Origin: Actinacidiphila yeochonensis CN732
GTDB taxonomy: Bacteria; Actinomycetota; Actinomycetes; Streptomycetales; Streptomycetaceae
Assembly: GCF_000745345.1 (NCBI RefSeq)
Contig: NZ_JQNR01000005.1
Coordinates: 3,906,001-3,970,000, forward strand
DNA: 64,000 bases
Reading direction: 5' to 3'
The notes beneath the pieces are model-generated. The model had not been told where the DNA came from and ran no database searches. It was given only the letters and a program-made list of their open reading frames with translations. This document shows, piece by piece, positions 8,945 through 15,844 of the stretch. Made by a program: the position numbers and the translations under genes. Position 1 is the stretch's first letter. Every line of letters begins with the position of its first letter.

Positions 8945-9496
8945 GTGACTACCTGGATCTGGATCGCCGTCGCCGTGGTGGCGGTGGCGCTCTACCTCAG
9001 CTGGACGGCAGGCCGCCTCGACCGCCTGCACGCCCGCATCGACGCGGCCCGCGCCGGGCTGGACGCGCAGCTGCTGCGGCGTGCCTCCGTCGCCCAGGAG
9101 CTGGCCACCGCGGGCGTCCTCGACCCCGCGGCGTCGATCGTGCTCTACGAGGCCGCGCACGGCGCCCGCCAGGCCGAGCCGGACGGGCGCGAGGTGGCCG
9201 AGAGCGAGCTGAGCCAGGCGCTGCGCGCGGTCTTCGCCGACCCCGACACCGTGGCCGAGGTCCGCGAGGCCCCCGGCGGCACCGCCGCGGTCGGCGAGCT
9301 GACCCGGGCGGTGCGGCGGGTGCCGATGGCCCGGCGGTTCCACAACGACGCCGTCCGCGCCGCCCGCGCGGTGCGCACCCACCGGGTGGTCCGCTGGTTC
9401 CGGCTGGCCGGCCACGCGCCCTTCCCGCTCGCCTTCGAGATGGACGACGAGCCCCCCGCCGAGCTCACCGCCGACGGCGGAGCCAGCGCCCTCTAG
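8945..9496 (+). CDS. LemA-like small membrane protein
   Basis: A 183-aa protein with one N-terminal transmembrane helix (WIWIAVAVVAVALYLSW) followed by a charged, helix-rich soluble part. The stretch RLDRLHARIDAARAGLDAQL resembles the first helix of LemA-type proteins, which usually carry a similar N-terminal anchor. No catalytic motif is visible. The GTG start is preceded by TAGGGT at 8931-8936, a -10-like element 8 nt upstream, so the mRNA may be nearly leaderless. It follows pimA but may have its own promoter. Function unknown. Confidence 0.7.
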   Translation: MTTWIWIAVAVVAVALYLSWTAGRLDRLHARIDAARAGLDAQLLRRASVAQELATAGVLDPAASIVLYEAAHGARQAEPDGREVAESELSQALRAVFADPDTVAEVREAPGGTAAVGELTRAVRRVPMARRFHNDAVRAARAVRTHRVVRWFRLAGHAPFPLAFEMDDEPPAELTADGGASAL

Positions 9497-9521
9497 CGCC
9501 TCTCCCGGCAAGGCGTGCCCC

Positions 9522-9587
9522 GCTCGCCGCCCTGGCGCGGGCACGCGCCGCGTTGCTCGCCGCCCTGGCACCGGAACGCGCCGCGTC
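9522..9587. repeat. Two tandem copies of a 33-bp repeat
   Basis: GCTCGCCGCCCTGGC starts at 9522 and again at 9555, and CGCGCCGCGT recurs at the same phase, giving two 33-bp units (9522-9554 and 9555-9587) with four mismatches. They begin about 25 bp after the stop of the LemA-like gene. Confidence 0.75.
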
Positions 9588-9693
9588 GGCCGAAGACCCG
9601 AGTGACCCACGACGAGGCTTTCCGGCCACCGTGCGATCGCCCGCACCAGGACACCTCGCTACCGGGCAGACCCTGCCGGTCACGGCACCAGGC

Positions 9694-9723
9694 ATCCCCG
9701 AACACCCCATCCCCGAACACCCC
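9694..9723. repeat. Two perfect tandem copies of a 15-bp repeat
   Basis: ATCCCCGAACACCCC occurs at 9694-9708 and 9709-9723. It lies in the spacer upstream of pdxS; no function is evident. Confidence 0.8.
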
Positions 9724-9789
9724 CGGAACCTGCCCGCGCACCCTCGGTGACCAGCGCGGACACCCCCGCCGACGGCCGCGGCCACGGCA

Positions 9790-9818
9790 GGTGCCACTCT
9801 GGTGGTGCGGGGTGCCAC
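9790..9818. promoter_or_regulatory. Candidate operator upstream of pdxS (direct repeats 21 bp apart)
   Basis: GGTGCCAC occurs at 9790-9797 and 9811-9818, exactly 21 bp apart (two helical turns), with GGTGGTG between them forming inverted CCAC/GTGG pairs. MocR-type PdxR activators of pdxST in other actinobacteria bind closely spaced repeats containing AGTGG-like cores, and the complement here reads AGTGGCACC. Linking this to PdxR is inference. Confidence 0.45.
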
Positions 9819-9905
9819 CTGCGTCGGATTGGCCCTTTCGGCCGCCACCCACCCCGCCGGACGATAATGAGACAAGACCCTTTTTCTGGCAGGAGTGAGA
9901 TCACC

Positions 9906-10817
9906 GTGTCGACAACCCCGTCCCCCGCCTCGTCCCCCGAGACCGGCACCGCCCGCGTCAAGCGCGGCATGGCCGAGCAGCTCAAGGGCGGCGTGATCAT
10001 GGACGTCGTCACCCCGGAGCAGGCTCGGATCGCCGAGGACGCCGGGGCCGTGGCCGTCATGGCGCTGGAGCGGGTGCCGGCCGACATCCGGGCCCAGGGC
10101 GGCGTGGCGCGGATGTCCGACCCGGACATGATCGAGGGCATCATCGGCGCGGTCTCCATCCCCGTGATGGCCAAGTCCCGCATCGGCCACATCGTCGAGG
10201 CCCAGGTCCTGCAGTCGCTCGGCGTGGACTACATCGACGAGTCCGAGGTGCTCACCCCGGCCGACGAGGTCAACCACTCCGACAAGTTCGCCTTCACCAC
10301 CCCCTTCGTGTGCGGCGCGACCAACCTCGGCGAGGCGCTGCGCCGGATCGCCGAGGGCGCGGCCATGATCCGCTCCAAGGGCGAGGCCGGCACCGGCAAC
10401 GTCGTCGAGGCGGTCCGCCACCTGCGCCAGATCAAGGGCGACATCGGCCGCCTGCGCAACCTGGACAACAACGAGCTGTACGCCGCCGCCAAGGAGCTGC
10501 GCGCCCCCTACGAGCTGGTCAAGGAGGTCGCCGCGCTGGGCAAGCTCCCCGTGGTGCTCTTCTCCGCCGGCGGCGTGGCCACCCCCGCCGACGCCGCGCT
10601 GATGCGCCAGCTCGGCGCCGAGGGCGTCTTCGTGGGCTCCGGCATCTTCAAGTCCGGCGACCCGGCCAAGCGTGCCGCCGCCATCGTCCGCGCCACCACC
10701 TTCTTCGACGACCCGAAGGTCATCGCGGACGCCTCCCGCAACCTCGGCGAGGCCATGGTCGGCATCAACGTCGACGTGCTGCCCGAGTCCGAGCGCTACG
10801 CCAAGCGCGGCTGGTAA
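9906..10817 (+). CDS. pdxS: Pyridoxal 5'-phosphate synthase, PdxS subunit
   Basis: Synthase subunit that condenses ribose 5-phosphate, glyceraldehyde 3-phosphate and ammonia (from PdxT) to PLP, forming a dodecamer in the cytosol. The family-defining segments are present: GGVIMDVVTPEQA with Asp33, and VMAKSRIGH with Lys90. A second catalytic-lysine region follows (MIRSKGEAGTGNVVEA) and the phosphate site GVATPADAAL is intact. Start chosen at GTG 9906, 10 nt after AGGAG (9891-9895); the in-frame ORF extends further upstream but without family similarity. The first 17 residues are Ser/Pro/Thr-rich, as in other actinobacterial PdxS. pdxT follows 7 nt later. Confidence 0.97.
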   Translation: MSTTPSPASSPETGTARVKRGMAEQLKGGVIMDVVTPEQARIAEDAGAVAVMALERVPADIRAQGGVARMSDPDMIEGIIGAVSIPVMAKSRIGHIVEAQVLQSLGVDYIDESEVLTPADEVNHSDKFAFTTPFVCGATNLGEALRRIAEGAAMIRSKGEAGTGNVVEAVRHLRQIKGDIGRLRNLDNNELYAAAKELRAPYELVKEVAALGKLPVVLFSAGGVATPADAALMRQLGAEGVFVGSGIFKSGDPAKRAAAIVRATTFFDDPKVIADASRNLGEAMVGINVDVLPESERYAKRGW

Positions 10818-10824
10818 CACAGCG

Positions 10825-11424
10825 ATGACGGCAACCCCCGGCGCTCCCGCCATCGGCGTCCTGGCTCTCCAGGGCGATGTGCGGGAGCATCTGGCGGCGC
10901 TGGCCGCGGCGGGCGCCGCGGCCGCGCCGGTCCGCCGGCCCGAGGAGCTGGACGGCCTGGACGGCCTGGTGATCCCCGGCGGCGAGTCCACCACCATCTC
11001 CAAGCTCGCCGTGCTCTTCGGCCTGATGGAGCCGCTGCGGGCGGCGGTCCGCGACGGCCTGCCGGTCTACGGCACCTGCGCCGGCCTGATCATGCTCGCC
11101 GACAAGATCCTCGACCCCCGCTCGGGCCAGGAGACCTTCGGCGGCATCGACATGATCGTGCGGCGCAACGCCTTCGGCCGGCAGAACGAGTCGTTCGAGG
11201 CGCGGGTCGACGTGCGCGGGATCGACAGCCCCGTCGAGGGCGTGTTCATCCGCGCGCCCTGGGTGGAGTCGGTCGGCGCGAACGTCGAGGTGCTCGCCGA
11301 GCACGGCGGCCACATCGTCGCCGTGCGGCAGGGAAACGTCCTCGCCACGTCCTTCCACCCCGAGCTGACCGGCGACCACCGGGTACACGCGCTCTTCGTG
11401 GACGCCGTGCGCGCGGGCGGCTGA
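10825..11424 (+). CDS. pdxT: Pyridoxal 5'-phosphate synthase glutaminase subunit PdxT
   Basis: Class I glutamine amidotransferase of 199 aa that releases ammonia from glutamine and channels it to PdxS. The triad is complete: Cys85 in YGTCAGLI, and His178 and Glu180 in SFHPEL. The PGGEST loop at residues 51-56 is the PdxT signature. It starts 7 nt after the pdxS stop, so the two subunits are made from one mRNA. A -10-like TAGGAT (11436-11441) lies after the stop and belongs to the next gene. Confidence 0.97.
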   Translation: MTATPGAPAIGVLALQGDVREHLAALAAAGAAAAPVRRPEELDGLDGLVIPGGESTTISKLAVLFGLMEPLRAAVRDGLPVYGTCAGLIMLADKILDPRSGQETFGGIDMIVRRNAFGRQNESFEARVDVRGIDSPVEGVFIRAPWVESVGANVEVLAEHGGHIVAVRQGNVLATSFHPELTGDHRVHALFVDAVRAGG

Positions 11425-11490
11425 CCGGCTGCCGGTAGGATCGGCCGCGCGACGGAGAACAAGAATTGGTGACGCGAAGGAGACAGTCGG

Positions 11491-12243
11491 ATGTCCGGCC
11501 ACTCTAAATGGGCGACGACGAAGCACAAGAAGGCCGTGATCGATGCCAAGCGCGGCAAGCTCTTCGCGAAGCTGATCAAGAACATCGAGGTTGCCGCGCG
11601 GACGGGCGGCGCCGACCTTGACGGCAACCCGACCCTCTTCGACGCCGTTCAGAAGGCCAAGAAGCAGTCGGTGCCGAACAAGAACATCGACAGCGCGCTC
11701 AAGCGCGGTGCGGGCCTGGAAGCCGGCGGCGCCGACTACCAGACGATCATGTACGAGGGCTACGGGCCGAACGGCGTCGCCGTCCTCATCGAGTGCCTGA
11801 CCGACAACCGCAACCGTGCCGCGTCGGACGTCCGGGTCGCCATGACCCGCAACGGCGGCTCGATGGCCGACCCGGGCTCGGTGTCCTACCTGTTCAACCG
11901 CAAGGGCGTGGTGATCGTCCCCAAGGCCGAGCTGACGGAGGACGACGTCCTCGGCGCGGTGCTCGACGCGGGCGCCGAGGAGGTCAACGACCTCGGCGAG
12001 TCCTTCGAGGTGATCAGCGAGGCGACGGACCTGGTGCCGGTGCGCAAGGCCCTCCAGGAAGCCGGGATCGACTACGACTCGGCCGACGCCAACTTCCTGC
12101 CCACCATGCAGGTGGAGCTGGACGAGGACGGCGCGCGCAAGATCTTCAAGCTGATCGACGCGCTGGAGGACAGCGACGACGTGCAGAACGTCTTCGCCAA
12201 CTTCGACGTCTCGGACGAGGTCATGGAGAAGGTCGACGCCTGA
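11491..12243 (+). CDS. yebC: YebC/PmpR family protein
   Basis: Cytosolic protein of 250 aa in the YebC/TACO1 family. Members have been described as transcriptional regulators and more recently as factors that relieve ribosome stalling. The N-terminus MSGHSKWATTKHKK and the central MYEGYGPNGVAVLIE and TDNRNRAASDVR blocks are diagnostic. A good ribosome site (AAGGAGA) precedes the ATG, and TAGGAT at 11436-11441 is a likely -10, so it has its own promoter although it follows pdxT. A strong hairpin ends the gene at 12269-12303, separating it from ruvC. Confidence 0.95.
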   Translation: MSGHSKWATTKHKKAVIDAKRGKLFAKLIKNIEVAARTGGADLDGNPTLFDAVQKAKKQSVPNKNIDSALKRGAGLEAGGADYQTIMYEGYGPNGVAVLIECLTDNRNRAASDVRVAMTRNGGSMADPGSVSYLFNRKGVVIVPKAELTEDDVLGAVLDAGAEEVNDLGESFEVISEATDLVPVRKALQEAGIDYDSADANFLPTMQVELDEDGARKIFKLIDALEDSDDVQNVFANFDVSDEVMEKVDA

Positions 12244-12268
12244 CCCGGGCCCACCGGGAGCAGGCAGC

Positions 12269-12303
12269 CGGGAGCCGGCGGGGAGACACCCCGCCGGCTC
12301 CCG
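12269..12303 (+). terminator. yebC terminator hairpin
   Basis: A perfect 15-bp stem (12269-12283 with 12289-12303) and 5-nt loop AGACA, followed by CGCTTTGTT, a weak T-rich tail. It starts about 25 nt after the yebC stop. Confidence 0.85.
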
Positions 12304-12403
12304 CGCTTTGTTCCGGCGCCTGACGGTGTTTGTCGGAGCGACCCGATAGCCTGCACGAACAGGCGATCGGTTGGCGGCCGCGGCGAGCGGTGAAGGGGGC
12401 GGC

Positions 12404-12967
12404 ATGCGGGTACTGGGCGTGGACCCCGGGCTGACCCGGTGCGGCGTCGGCGTGGTCGACGGCGCCCCCGGACGCCCGCTCACCATGGTCGGCGTCGGCG
12501 TGGTGCGCACGCCCGCGGAGGCCCCGATCGGCGAACGGCTGGTGCTGATCGAGCAGGGCCTGGAGGCGTGGCTCGACGAGCACCGCCCGCAGGCCGTCGC
12601 CGTCGAGCGGGTCTTCAGCCAGCACAACGTCCGCACCGTCATGGGCACCGCCCAGGCCAGCGCCGTCGCGATCCTGTGTGCCGCCCGCCGCGGCCTGCCC
12701 GTCCACCTGCACACGCCCAGCGAGGTCAAGGCCGCCGTCACCGGCAGCGGCCGGGCCGGCAAGGACCAGGTGGGCGCCATGGTCACCCGGCTGCTGCGGC
12801 TGGACGCGCCGCCCAAGCCGGCCGACGCCGCCGACGCCCTCGCGCTCGCCATCTGCCATATCTGGCGCGCCCCGGCCTTCGACCGCCTCCAGCAGGCCGT
12901 CGCCGCCCGGCGCGCCTCCCCGGCGGCGGCAGCACCGGCAGCCGCGCCCCCGCCCGGCGCTCGATGA
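12404..12967 (+). CDS. ruvC: Crossover junction endodeoxyribonuclease RuvC
   Basis: Holliday-junction resolvase, 187 aa, which cuts junctions moved by RuvAB. The four acidic residues are visible: Asp7 (GVDPGL), Glu68 (AVERVF), Asp141 and Asp144 (PADAADALALA). ATG 12404 follows AAGGGGG at a good distance; the longer ORF start at 12371 has no ribosome site. TAGCCT at 12347-12352 is a plausible -10. The last 25 residues are an Ala/Pro-rich tail. ruvA and ruvB follow on the same strand, but with unusual low-complexity spacers of 142 and 298 bp. Confidence 0.96.
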   Translation: MRVLGVDPGLTRCGVGVVDGAPGRPLTMVGVGVVRTPAEAPIGERLVLIEQGLEAWLDEHRPQAVAVERVFSQHNVRTVMGTAQASAVAILCAARRGLPVHLHTPSEVKAAVTGSGRAGKDQVGAMVTRLLRLDAPPKPADAADALALAICHIWRAPAFDRLQQAVAARRASPAAAAPAAAPPPGAR

Positions 12968-13109
12968 CGCCGCCCTCCGCCCGCCGGGCGCCGCGCGCCG
13001 CACGCCCGTCACCGGCGGCCCGACCGGTGGCACCGCCGGAGCCGGAGCCGGAGCCCCAGTCACTGCGACAGCCACAGCCACAGCCCGCCAGCCCCCAGGA
13101 GCCCGCACC

Positions 13110-13721
13110 GTGATCGCCTTCGTCAGCGGCCAGGTCGCCGCACTCGCCCCGGACACCGCGGTGATCGAGGTGGGCGGCGTCGGCATGGCCGTGCTGTGCG
13201 CCCCCGGCACCCTGGCCGGCCTGCGGATCGGCGAGAAGGCCCGGCTGGCCACCTCCCTGGTCGTCCGGGAGGACTCCCTCACCCTCTACGGCTTCGCCGA
13301 CGACGAGGAGCGGCAGGTCTTCGAGCTGCTCCAGACCGTGAGCGGGGTCGGCCCCCGGCTGGCCCAGACGGTGCTGGCCGTGCACGCCCCGGACGCGCTG
13401 CGGGCCGCCGTCGCCGCGGGGGACGAGAAGGCGCTCACCGCCGTCCCCGGGATCGGCAAGAAGGGCGCCCAGCGGCTGCTGCTGGAGCTGCGGGACCGGC
13501 TCGGCCCGCCCACCGGCACCGCCGCCGCCCGGCCGGCCCCGGCCGGCGCCGGCGCCTCCTGGAGCGATCAGCTGCTGTCCGCCCTCACCGGCCTCGGCTA
13601 CCAGCCGAAGGAAGCCGAGGAGGCCGTCGCCGCCGTCACCCCGCAGGCCGAGGCACAGGCCAGGCCGAACGTGGGGGCGCTGCTGCGGGCCGCCCTCCAG
13701 ACCCTGAACCGGACCGGCTGA
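13110..13721 (+). CDS. ruvA: Holliday junction branch migration protein RuvA
   Basis: Junction-specific DNA-binding tetramer subunit that targets RuvB, 203 aa. Domain I (OB fold) is IAFVSGQVAALAPDTAVIEV, domain II has the two helix-hairpin-helix motifs (TVSGVGPRLAQ and AVPGIGKKGAQR), and domain III (LTGLGYQPKEAEEAV) is the RuvB-binding part. GTG 13110 is 8 nt after AGGAG (13097-13101). The 142-bp gap after ruvC contains repeats of GGAGCC and CAGCCA and no gene. Confidence 0.96.
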   Translation: MIAFVSGQVAALAPDTAVIEVGGVGMAVLCAPGTLAGLRIGEKARLATSLVVREDSLTLYGFADDEERQVFELLQTVSGVGPRLAQTVLAVHAPDALRAAVAAGDEKALTAVPGIGKKGAQRLLLELRDRLGPPTGTAAARPAPAGAGASWSDQLLSALTGLGYQPKEAEEAVAAVTPQAEAQARPNVGALLRAALQTLNRTG

Positions 13722-13772
13722 GCCGGGCCGCCGGGCCGCCCGGGGCCCTGCCGACGAGGGGCCCGACGGGGT

Positions 13773-13826
13773 CCGCACAGCCCGCACAGCCCGCACAGCC
13801 CGCACAGCCCGCACAGCCCGCACAGC
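13773..13826. repeat. Six tandem 9-bp repeats between ruvA and ruvB
   Basis: CCGCACAGC is repeated six times without mismatch. The same 298-bp spacer also has two copies of GCTCGTGAACA near 13882 and three of ACCGGAAGC between 13929 and 13982. In one frame it would read as a Pro-Ala-Gln repeat, but that frame has no credible start. Confidence 0.9.
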
Positions 13827-14019
13827 CCGCCCGGCGGAACGCTCGCCGGCCCGTCCGCGGTCCGTCGCCCGTCGGCGGACGGCTCGTGAACAGCTCGTGA
13901 ACACCTCGCGGACGGCTCACGGACCGCCCACCGGAAGCCCGCCGACAGCCCGACCCACCGGAAGCCCGACCCACCGGAAGCTCCCCGACAGCCCCGCCGA
14001 CCGACCCGAGAGACCTGCC

Positions 14020-15099
14020 ATGAACTGGGACGACGCCGAGACCGAGATGCCCGAGAGGCTGGTCGGCGCCGCCGCCGACCACGAGGACCAGGCGGTCGAG
14101 GCGGCCCTGCGGCCGAAGGACCTGGGCGAGTTCATCGGCCAGGAGCGGGTCCGCCAGCAGCTCGACCTCGTCCTGCGCGCCGCCCGCCAGCGCGGCGGCA
14201 CCGCCGACCACGTGCTGCTGTCGGGCGCGCCGGGCCTCGGCAAGACGACGCTGTCGATGATCATCGCCGCCGAGATGGGCGTCCCCATCCGCATCACCTC
14301 GGGCCCGGCGATCCAGCACGCCGGCGACCTCGCGGCGATCCTCTCCTCGCTCACCGAGGGCGAGGTGCTCTTCCTCGACGAACTGCACCGGATGTCCCGG
14401 CCGGCCGAGGAGATGCTGTACATGGCCATGGAGGACTTCCGGGTCGACGTCATCGTCGGCAAGGGCCCCGGGGCCACCGCGATCCCGCTGGAACTGCCGC
14501 CGTTCACCCTGGTCGGGGCCACCACCCGGGCCGGGCTGCTGCCGCCGCCGCTGCGCGACCGCTTCGGGTTCACCGGGCACATGGAGTTCTACAGCCCCGC
14601 CGAGCTGGAGCGGGTCGTCCACCGCTCGGCGGGCCTGCTGGACGTGGCCGTCGACCCGGCCGGTGCCGCCGAGATCGCCGGCCGCTCCCGCGGCACCCCG
14701 CGCATCGCCAACCGGCTGCTGCGCCGGGTCCGCGACTACGCCCAGGTCCGCGCCGACGGCGTGGTCACCCGGGAGGTCGCCGCACAGGCGCTGGAGGTCT
14801 ACGAGGTGGACCCGCGGGGCCTGGACCGGCTGGACCGGGCGGTGCTGCACGCCCTGCTGAAGCTCTTCGGCGGCGGGCCGGTCGGCCTGTCCACCCTCGC
14901 GGTGGCGGTGGGGGAGGAGCGGGAGACCGTCGAGGAGGTCGCCGAGCCCTTCCTCGTCCGCGAGGGCCTGCTCGCCCGCACCCCCAGGGGACGGGTCGCC
15001 ACCCGGGCGGCCTGGGACCACCTGGGGCTGGTGCCGCCGCAGGGGGCTGGTGGGACGAGTGGGGCCGGATCGGGGCAGACCGGGCTGTTCGGGTCGTGA
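14020..15099 (+). CDS. ruvB: Holliday junction branch migration helicase RuvB
   Basis: AAA+ motor of branch migration, 359 aa. Walker A is GAPGLGKTT (residues 69-77), Walker B is LFLDELHRM, sensor 1 is GATTRAGLL, and the arginine-containing GTPRIANRLLRRVRDYAQV segment is the RuvB C-terminal winged-helix entry. ATG 14020 (MNWDDAETE) matches the family start; an in-frame frame open back to 13897 reads through the repeats and is ignored. A -10-like TAGACT (15107-15112) for the next operon lies just after the stop. Confidence 0.97.
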   Translation: MNWDDAETEMPERLVGAAADHEDQAVEAALRPKDLGEFIGQERVRQQLDLVLRAARQRGGTADHVLLSGAPGLGKTTLSMIIAAEMGVPIRITSGPAIQHAGDLAAILSSLTEGEVLFLDELHRMSRPAEEMLYMAMEDFRVDVIVGKGPGATAIPLELPPFTLVGATTRAGLLPPPLRDRFGFTGHMEFYSPAELERVVHRSAGLLDVAVDPAGAAEIAGRSRGTPRIANRLLRRVRDYAQVRADGVVTREVAAQALEVYEVDPRGLDRLDRAVLHALLKLFGGGPVGLSTLAVAVGEERETVEEVAEPFLVREGLLARTPRGRVATRAAWDHLGLVPPQGAGGTSGAGSGQTGLFGS

Positions 15100-15143
15100 C
15101 CTCGGCTAGACTCGGCCGATACTGATCCCGTTCCGGAACCCGA

Positions 15144-15165
15144 GTAACACGCTGGGCGTTGTTAC
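15144..15165 (+). promoter_or_regulatory. Hairpin in the yajC 5' leader
   Basis: GTAACACGC (15144-15152) pairs with GCGTTGTTAC (15156-15165) with one bulged T and a TGG loop. A palindrome GTTCCGGAAC sits at 15130-15139. If transcription starts near 15119 (from TAGACT at 15107-15112), both are in a leader of about 157 nt upstream of yajC-secD-secF. Confidence 0.5.
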
Positions 15166-15275
15166 GACGGCGAGCCAGCGCTTAGACTCCGCCGACGCCC
15201 CTCTCTGGATCGGCACCCACATCTCCGAAATCCAGGCCATCCCCCACGGTGGCCGTGCGAAGGAATGTCCAGACC

Positions 15276-15767
15276 GTGAACACCACCATTCTCCTCCCCC
15301 TGATTCTGATCGTCGGCGTCATGTTCATGATGAATCGATCAGCGAAGAACAAGCAGCGCCAGGCCGAGGAGATGCGCACCAAGATGGAGCCCGGCACCGG
15401 CATCCGCACCATCGGCGGCATGTACGCCGTGGTGAAGGAGGTCACCGACGAGACCGTGCTCGTGGAGATCACGGACGGCGTCCACGCCCACTTCGCCAAG
15501 AGCGCCATCAGCACCGTGCTCAGCGAGGACGACTTCAACCGCATCGTCCACGGCATCGAGCCCGAGGAGCCCGAGGGCCTCGACGAGAACGGCTCCGCCG
15601 ACGGTGACGCGGCCGACGGGACCGCCGAGGCTGAGGGCGCCGAGGACGCGCCCGCCAAGGCGAACCTGTCCAAGGACGCGACGGACGGGCACGTCAACCT
15701 GGGGAAGGCCGCGCAGGACGACGTGGCCGAGGAGCCCGCGGAGCAGAACGGCACCGCCGCCAAGTAG
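15276..15767 (+). CDS. yajC: Preprotein translocase subunit YajC
   Basis: Single-span membrane protein that associates with SecDF. It has one N-terminal helix (ILLPLILIVGVMFMM), then the conserved cytosolic domain with MEPGTGIRTIGGMYAVVKEV. The C-terminal 60 residues are acidic (EPEEPEGLDENG) and probably disordered. GTG 15276 is chosen because the helix begins directly there and AAGGAA lies upstream; the longer frame from 15249 would add MAVRRNVQT. It heads a yajC-secD-secF operon. Confidence 0.92.
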   Translation: MNTTILLPLILIVGVMFMMNRSAKNKQRQAEEMRTKMEPGTGIRTIGGMYAVVKEVTDETVLVEITDGVHAHFAKSAISTVLSEDDFNRIVHGIEPEEPEGLDENGSADGDAADGTAEAEGAEDAPAKANLSKDATDGHVNLGKAAQDDVAEEPAEQNGTAAK

Positions 15768-15844
15768 GGGTCCGGCTCAATACACTCGTGGCCGTTCCCG
15801 GGGCAGGCACGCCCCGGAAGCGGTAGGACAGGGAGAACAAGAAG

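Larger units (their letters stand above)
9497..9905. other. Intergenic region upstream of pdxS
   Basis: About 410 bp. It holds two tandem repeats just after the LemA-like gene (listed separately), then direct repeats and a -10-like GATAAT (9873-9878) before pdxS. The + strand encodes an Ala/Arg-rich reading frame across the 33-bp repeats, but it lacks a start with a ribosome site and looks fortuitous. Confidence 0.5.

Noticed and set aside
9829..9878. TTGGCC at 9829 as the pdxS -35
   Set aside because: It is 38 bp from GATAAT, far outside a usable spacer.
13773..13826. CRISPR-like array in the ruvA-ruvB spacer
   Set aside because: Units are 9 bp and contiguous with no spacers, and no cas gene is present.
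13196..13900. Frame reading through the 9-bp repeats as a Pro-Ala-Gln repeat
   Set aside because: It overlaps ruvA in a wrong frame and has no start with a ribosome site.
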